Assembly: GCA_013339895.1 (NCBI GenBank)
Contig: JABACO010000019.1
Coordinates: forward strand, 3,837,147-3,901,146
Direction of reading: 5' to 3'
Source of the DNA: Ephydatia muelleri
Lineage: Eukaryota; Porifera; Demospongiae; Spongillida; Spongillidae
DNA: 64,000 nucleotides
A model generated the notes under the pieces. It was not told the DNA's origin. It saw nothing but the letters and a program-made list of their open reading frames with translations, and did no database searches. Of this stretch, positions 58,601 to 64,000 are shown piece after piece. The position numbers and the translations under genes were made by a program. How positions within the stretch are numbered: the stretch's first letter is position 1; each line of letters begins with the position of its first letter.

Positions 58601-59890
58601 GGGGGGGGGGATCTTCCCTTAATTTATCAGATTGCACATTGCACATTGCACATTTGTGTATAGCTGCTGTCTAATTAGAGTTATAACCCACTTATTAATC
58701 ATTTTAGAACAGTGGTGGAGGTACAGATAAATTCCTCACCAAAATCTCTCCTTGACCTTCAATTAATAATTGCTACCTTTTAAATGGCTACAGTACAGAA
58801 GTGCATTAACAACGATTCTCAATGCAAAAGTGAACACTATTGCCCAACCTTATAGTGCCTTGAATGAATGCAGGCTGGGAAAACTGGGCATTGAGCACAC
58901 TCATGGATGATCTACAAGGCAGGAACATGCATGCGACAAAGGTATCATGATATATCACCCATCCAAATAATGCATGGCAAAAATGGGATTTTAAAATACT
59001 TAGTGAGATGATAATCATGTGTATCCCGTCAAGTTGGGTTACAGTCGGAACTGACATGTGTTGTCTTTCACTAAATCGTGTGTTTGTACTTTCCATTTGG
59101 TTCAGGACTCTGATCTCTGAGAAAATGTGAGAGTGATTGTAGCATCCAACTGGGCACAACACTTTTGCAGTCAGGGTGAGTTAGTAAAATTGGTATTCAT
59201 CCAAATCCCAAACCTAGCTACTATGGAGAAGGGAACAGGTACACCCCCATTACTTTGTCCTGCTTCTCACATAGCAAAATTTTTCCATGCTGGCAAGCAG
59301 AACAGAGTAGAAATGCCAGGAGCAGGAGTAAAGAAAGGTTACCCAACACACACTCTCACCATCTCACACCCACATACATTCACTGCATGAGTACATGCTC
59401 CATGGATCCACAAATCAAATGCAGTGACGTGTTATATACGATCATGCACCATCAACATAGCATCACATTCTCACAAATTGTTACACACACGTATACACAC
59501 ACATCGCATTTCGCAATATATTGCGGCAACACTGTATATTTGTAATTAAACAACAGAAGTAACCAGTACGAAATACATGAATGCATAATGAAATAAATGC
59601 AAGAATTCATCATACAATGTTTGATCACGCAGATAGCAACAATGTACGTGCATAGATACTTTAGAGTGAGTATCTTTGGTACGTGGGTATGGTGGGCAAA
59701 TCTTATTATGAGAGAAAGTAGTATCATTGGTGACCAGCCAGCGGATAGTTTTGCAGACTGCAGGTCATCATTTTTTTTTGCTGCCTGAAAAAAAAGTAGG
59801 GATGAAATTACTGCCAACTGACGAAATAGCATTTAATCTGACATGCGATATCTAAGTGGGAGATGGTGGGGGTGGGGCAACAACAAATCA
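55619..59890. other. Gene-poor stretch
   Basis: No exon with family resemblance or convincing splice context. It contains short G or C runs (56232, 57386, 58119, 58597) and AT-rich sequence. Short open frames are not supported. Confidence 0.4.
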
Positions 59891-59899
59891 TGACGGTCA

Positions 59900-60640
59900 A
59901 CATGCTGAAGGTTTAGCCATACCCTCACAGTCCATTGTGTCATTCGCTCTTCTCTGGACAATAGCCAGCAGCTGAACTTGATGAAGGGGTGGAACTATCA
60001 TGATCAAGGCAACATGACAAGCTTCAAGTGGTGGTATGTCGCTCTGTTGTGGCTGAAGTGGTACACATGCATTCTCCTGCAATCGACATTTGCCGCCCAG
60101 ATTGTAGATACCAACTACACAACCATTGTGGGTTAGCCCTTGAATCAGCCCCTTAGCCACTAGATTGTGACCTCACACTGTCCTACAATGTCTAATTCCT
60201 CACCTTAGCTGCTACTATATCGACTTCTTCAACTCTTTTTCACTGATGGCGTAACTTTCTTCCAGCAAACCTCTTGAAGCAATGTCACCATTGAGCCCGT
60301 ATCCACATGCATCCATATAGAGTAGCCATCTACTTTACCCTCAGCTGTGACTGCTGGGGTGCTCTTACTATATAGTCACTGCTAATGACTTCAACCCCCG
60401 TCCCTGCGTCCAGTATGCTTATCTGCAACTGTTGTTTATTGACAGCCTCTCTTCAGATGATCTTCCTTGCCACACCACCAGCAGACAGGAGGCTCTTCGA
60501 ACTTATTGTTCCTTCTTCCGTGCATATGTCCCTTGACACAGACAGCTGTAATTGGACCACCTGTAAAGGCGTTGGACCTGTTGTGATAAAGAGAACAATT
60601 GGCTATTGTCTGTCCTAGCTTGTGATGTGTACACTGCATT
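59900..60640 (-). mobile_element. LTR-retroelement gag/protease remnant
   Basis: On the minus strand, a CCHC zinc knuckle (CWWCGKEDHLKRGC, near 60440-60480) marks the end of gag. Further on, EGKVDGYSIWMHVDTGSMVT (about 60270-60350) is a retropepsin with the DTG active site. It is followed by degenerate sequence with PPLHQVQLLAIV, resembling the region after the protease in Ty3/gypsy-type elements. Frames are broken and no RT or LTR was recognised. Confidence 0.6.
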
Positions 60641-61698
60641 TGAGTTCACTGTCTGTATGATATCACTCCTATACATTTATTACAGTGCAGTTGTCTGCAG
60701 CATGCTCGAATCATAAACCTCAAGATCACTTCAATTACCTTAACAGTATGCCCCTCTTTGATTGATAACAGAATATTTTGGCCAACCCATTTCCAGGTCA
60801 TTGTTTTTGTCAATGCCAAAGGCCCTTCACAAATACAATGCATTCAGGGTGCAGTCGACAGACATTTTCCATGGCGCAAGATGTTACCAATCTGTGCTCT
60901 AAAGCCTGCCTATCTCCTCAACTGAAGAAAGGTCCAGGCCTAGACTTCTCTAGATCAACTGATGCATGTAGTGATGTCCAATGGGTCCCGCTCCCCTGAC
61001 TAAAAGCTTAAAAGCCATCTATATCCACTTAATCTGGAAGCACGTTTGGCTTCACGCAACTGCAGAATATGGTGAGGTTGGAAAGATGATGACAAGGGGT
61101 TGGATATGTATTCCTCTAGTCATTGAAGTCTATGGTGGTTCCTCTTCACTGCCTGGACTGGTGATTCATTATGTCATGAGGGGCAAATATGTACCATTGA
61201 TGGTAAAGTATGGTGGGCAAGTAGATTTACAAATTGATTCAATGTGGTGTCTGGTAGTTGGGGATGGTGTTGAATCCACATTAGAATAGATTTGCCATGA
61301 CTATACAGCAAATTGGAACCATTTTTTGCACATGGCCAACTATAAATGCGATGATGCAGCCTAATAGAATTGGGCATCCAACAATTGCTGCCTGTGCTTA
61401 GGTTAGGAGCATGTTTCAAAACATATGTCATAACTGTTGTTTCCATTTGGATCCCACCTCATTTTATCTAGCATCTATTTGTACAGAATGGAAACCTCAC
61501 CCCTTGGAGTGTGACAGCCCCACCCATTGGAGTATGACATTCTGAAAAGCCTCCTTTGGCATTTGAGCTGTGGTTATTGGATCCAAAACGAGGCCGTTGG
61601 GTCTGCCCTTATATCAATATTAATTATGGTTGGCAAGTGACATGCATGTGGGTGTGGTCCTTCAGGCCGCACATCTATGATTCTGACAAAATTAGTTA

Positions 61699-61849
61699 AG
61701 ATAGTTAACTAACTAATGATCACGTGTACTCACATACAACCAATTAACCATCTACGACGATCACGTGACGTCAAATTCAAACCTAGGTAGAGCTGGTGAG
61801 ATCAAAATGGCTTTTGGAGACCCGAGGTTTGCTGGAATTCAGGTATGAC
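61699..61849 (+). promoter_or_regulatory. Inverted copy of the kinase-gene promoter and first exon
   Basis: Reverse complement of 49372-49522 with no difference seen over about 143 bp. It includes the E-box/CRE-like upstream part and the exon at 61807-61842 (MAFGDPRFAGIQ, then donor GTATGA). No following exon on this strand is recognisable up to the window end. Confidence 0.7.
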
Positions 61850-62539
61850 GTACGTGTGGTGATCATAAGCAATTCATACAGTACAAATTTGCACTACTCA
61901 CAAAGTACATATCTAACATACCAAGTAAGTAATGTATGACCTCTCCATGTCATACACAAGCTTGGATAGAATAAGAATGAGGGTTGGCGGATATGAGTTT
62001 GCACCATGATCTCCCAGACTTTCTGTATAGTGCTGCCAGAAACATGTAGTTCAATGTGGGAACACTACTGCACATGTACATGTGTACTATTCTGTACACA
62101 TATACGTATTTACTATGCACATGGCATATGCAAACAAACAAAATACATGCACAATACAAAGAGCCCATATTATCACAATCTCTTCTTGTAATCATATTTC
62201 AAGCAATGATGAAAAAGACTACATGTGTATATATGTACAGTATTATCACGATCGTTCATGTGACATACACGTACATTAATCCTTCATGGCAAGCTTTTTC
62301 CAACAAAAAATCTGCATGTCTACAATACATGTAAATCTAAAATAATCCAATGAAGGTTGAATGCTCAACATAAGACAGGAATACCAAATTCCAAAACCAT
62401 ATTTGTTTTACACATACAAATACATTTGTCCACACCTCATACATGTATGCCTGAAAAACAACTGTCAAAATAGTGTGCGATGCACTGCATTTCCTTCAGT
62501 AATAATTGAGTCATTTAATGAAAAATCGGGTTGGGAATG

Positions 62540-62606
62540 TTTTGTGCATGTACATGTACATACAGGTGTGTAACGTGCATGTACATGTACATACAAGTGT
62601 GTAATG
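62540..62606. repeat. Tandem GTGCATGTACATGTACATAC repeat
   Basis: Two copies of a 32-bp unit with internal palindromic ATGTACAT. A separate 26-bp repeat (CACCTAGCCACCACACACAT type, three copies) is at 63610-63680. Confidence 0.8.
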
Positions 62607-62741
62607 TACATGATTAAGCACGGATACGAAAGCTTGTACATGTAAATGATGTGCAAATTAGACTACATTGTATGTAAGATGATTTTTTTCAATGTCAGAA
62701 AGATAAATTTGTTTCTTTTTCACTGATTTATATTCACTCAC

Positions 62742-64000
62742 CATAGCTTCATCCAAAATGTGATCAATGACATTCATCACAATGCCTGCCCTCACATATG
62801 CAACACAGAACTCTCCTCTGAATTCCTTTCTCATGGAGAAACCAACAGTAGGCCGAATAAATTCCTAAATGGTTAAGATGCACTGGTCAGCACATTTGAA
62901 AACCACAGAGAACGTTCACTTAAATTTCAACGAGAACACTGCATGTGTGACACATACAGAAGTACCCACTAAATTATACCGTACAAGAATTTGTGTCCTT
63001 CTCAATGACATAATGTCCTTTTATGAATGACAAAAAAACATTGCTTACCTTCAGATTAGTGAGGGAAGCCTCCATTGTGGTCCTTATTGTGGAATAGAGG
63101 CCACTACAAAGGTCACTAAGCGAGTGGGACTGCAACACAGCAGTAGACTTAGTACTAACCAGAGCCATCCGCACATTCATGAGTGCATCTAAACAAGAGA
63201 TTAAAAGGCAACATACACGTAGTATGCTGAGAATTTCTGCAACACAACATGAATACTATCATGCTCACAACTCTATTATTTGCTGGAATAATTATACATT
63301 TTCTGTGTTGCGTGTTTGCGTTATGTTAAAATTGATGGTGTGTGTTAGGCTATACCAGACCATAAAAATATATCACAGAAGCAGATACGATGCATCACAC
63401 CCTGCACTTTGCAAAACAGTCTGGTGGTTCACTGATCAGTTGTCGTTGGCTATATATGTAGTTAGTAACTTCAGTGTGTCCGTTCTGCCTGAAAGATCTG
63501 CTGCGATTTTTTGAAATGTCATCAGTAGGTTCAAAAAAGGGATTTGCGTCCTGTGCCTCAAGCAGTTATAAATTGAATTCCATTGCTTGGTCCAGTATAT
63601 ACACATGCACCCACCTAGCCATCACACACAACCCACCTAGCCACCACACACATAACCCACCTAGCCACCACACACATACTGTACAAGTCAAAACCATTCA
63701 ACGTCAATTCCGAAATATCTCATCACACCCATAATCTGTATGCCATACCTGTAAAGCTCTTCTTAAGGCACTCTCTGTGATACTCAGTGTGCATCCATGC
63801 AATATTCTTTACCATGATTTGAATCTGGCTATAATTAAAATAACACAGATGAGATTACACAGACAGCTGATGAACACACTATGTAAGGTACAGTACCTGG
63901 TAAGGCCTGCCAAAGGAAGAAGCCTGTCCATGGCCTCCAGCCCACCACTTAGCTTGTCCAGAGCCTTGACTAGTGGAGCACTGACCAGCTGGGTAGCCTG
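62742..64000 (-). CDS. Probable VPS51 (GARP/EARP tethering complex), internal exons
   Basis: Four minus-strand exons in consistent phase: 64000-63897 (PLVKALDKLSGGLEAMDRLL), 63828-63749 (IQIMVKNIAWMHTEYHRECL), 63188-63049 (DALMNVRMALVSTKSTAV, then LCSGLYSTIRTTMEASLTNL) and 62864-62742 (EFIRPTVGFSMRKEFRGEFC, then VRAGIVMNVIDHILDEAM). The helical character and the FRGxFCxxxVRxGIV block resemble the C-terminal part of VPS51, a subunit that links endosome-derived vesicles to the Golgi. The match is from memory of the family pattern, not alignment. The gene continues beyond both visible exons: 5' outside the window and 3' into 62.7 kb or less, where no further exon was recognised. Confidence 0.5.

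Overview
The window reads as nuclear DNA of an early-branching animal, most likely a demosponge. All genes are spliced with GT..AG introns, mostly 50-300 bp. They are packed closely and often share head-to-head promoters, and they encode animal proteins: Dicer, SNAP-25, SDE2, COA8, AP-5 mu, a deoxynucleoside kinase and an LRRC28/58-like protein. A kinase-like protein of a kind I associate with sponge genomes, very abundant (CA)n/(GT)n tracts and long G or C runs, and animal transposons (Penelope-like, hAT, a DDE-integrase element) fit this. Nothing looks bacterial. The sponge assignment is inference.

Layout. 1-3.75 kb: 3' half of a Dicer gene (+). 4.0-11.0 kb: three tandem genes (+) of a family I do not recognise. 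They share an N-terminal MGxCxxC exon, a second exon opening with CAR, and a repeated motif around [WF]GFTxEQxxEYLR. 11.5-18.4 kb: a tubulin-tyrosine-ligase-like gene (-), a deoxynucleoside kinase (-), a small Lys/Arg/Ser-rich nuclear-type protein (+) and SDE2 (-). 18.5-22.7 kb: two SNAP-25 paralogues (+) with a 2OG-Fe(II) oxygenase (-) between them. 22.8-26.5 kb: COA8 (-) and AP5M1 (+) diverging from a 58-bp gap. 26.6-30.9 kb: a small membrane protein, an LRR protein and a type I membrane glycoprotein (all +).

31-46.5 kb is mostly mobile DNA: a decayed element with ~300-bp inverted repeats, a 270-bp MITE with a 5-bp target duplication, Penelope-like retroelement pieces in head-to-tail order, and an 8.7-kb block with terminal inverted repeats. 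That block holds a 2.1-kb inverted repeat whose spacer is two back-to-back palindromes. 46.6-49.4 kb holds the kinase-like gene (-). 49.7-55.6 kb is a 5.9-kb element with ~290-bp inverted repeats, a broken DDE integrase, an hAT fragment and collagen-like exons. 55.6-61.7 kb has no recognisable host gene, only retroelement gag/protease remnants. At 61.70-61.85 kb an apparently identical inverted copy of the kinase gene's promoter and first exon reappears. 62.7-64 kb holds exons of a probable VPS51 gene (-) that continues beyond the window.

Host genes fall into small-RNA processing (Dicer), membrane traffic (SNAP-25, AP-5, probably VPS51), nuclear RNA/genome maintenance (SDE2), nucleotide salvage and mitochondrial assembly (COA8). 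There is no operon logic; the clearest organisation is three divergent gene pairs whose start codons lie under 100 bp apart. Exon limits were read by eye from frame, splice consensus and family resemblance. No alignment or database search was run.
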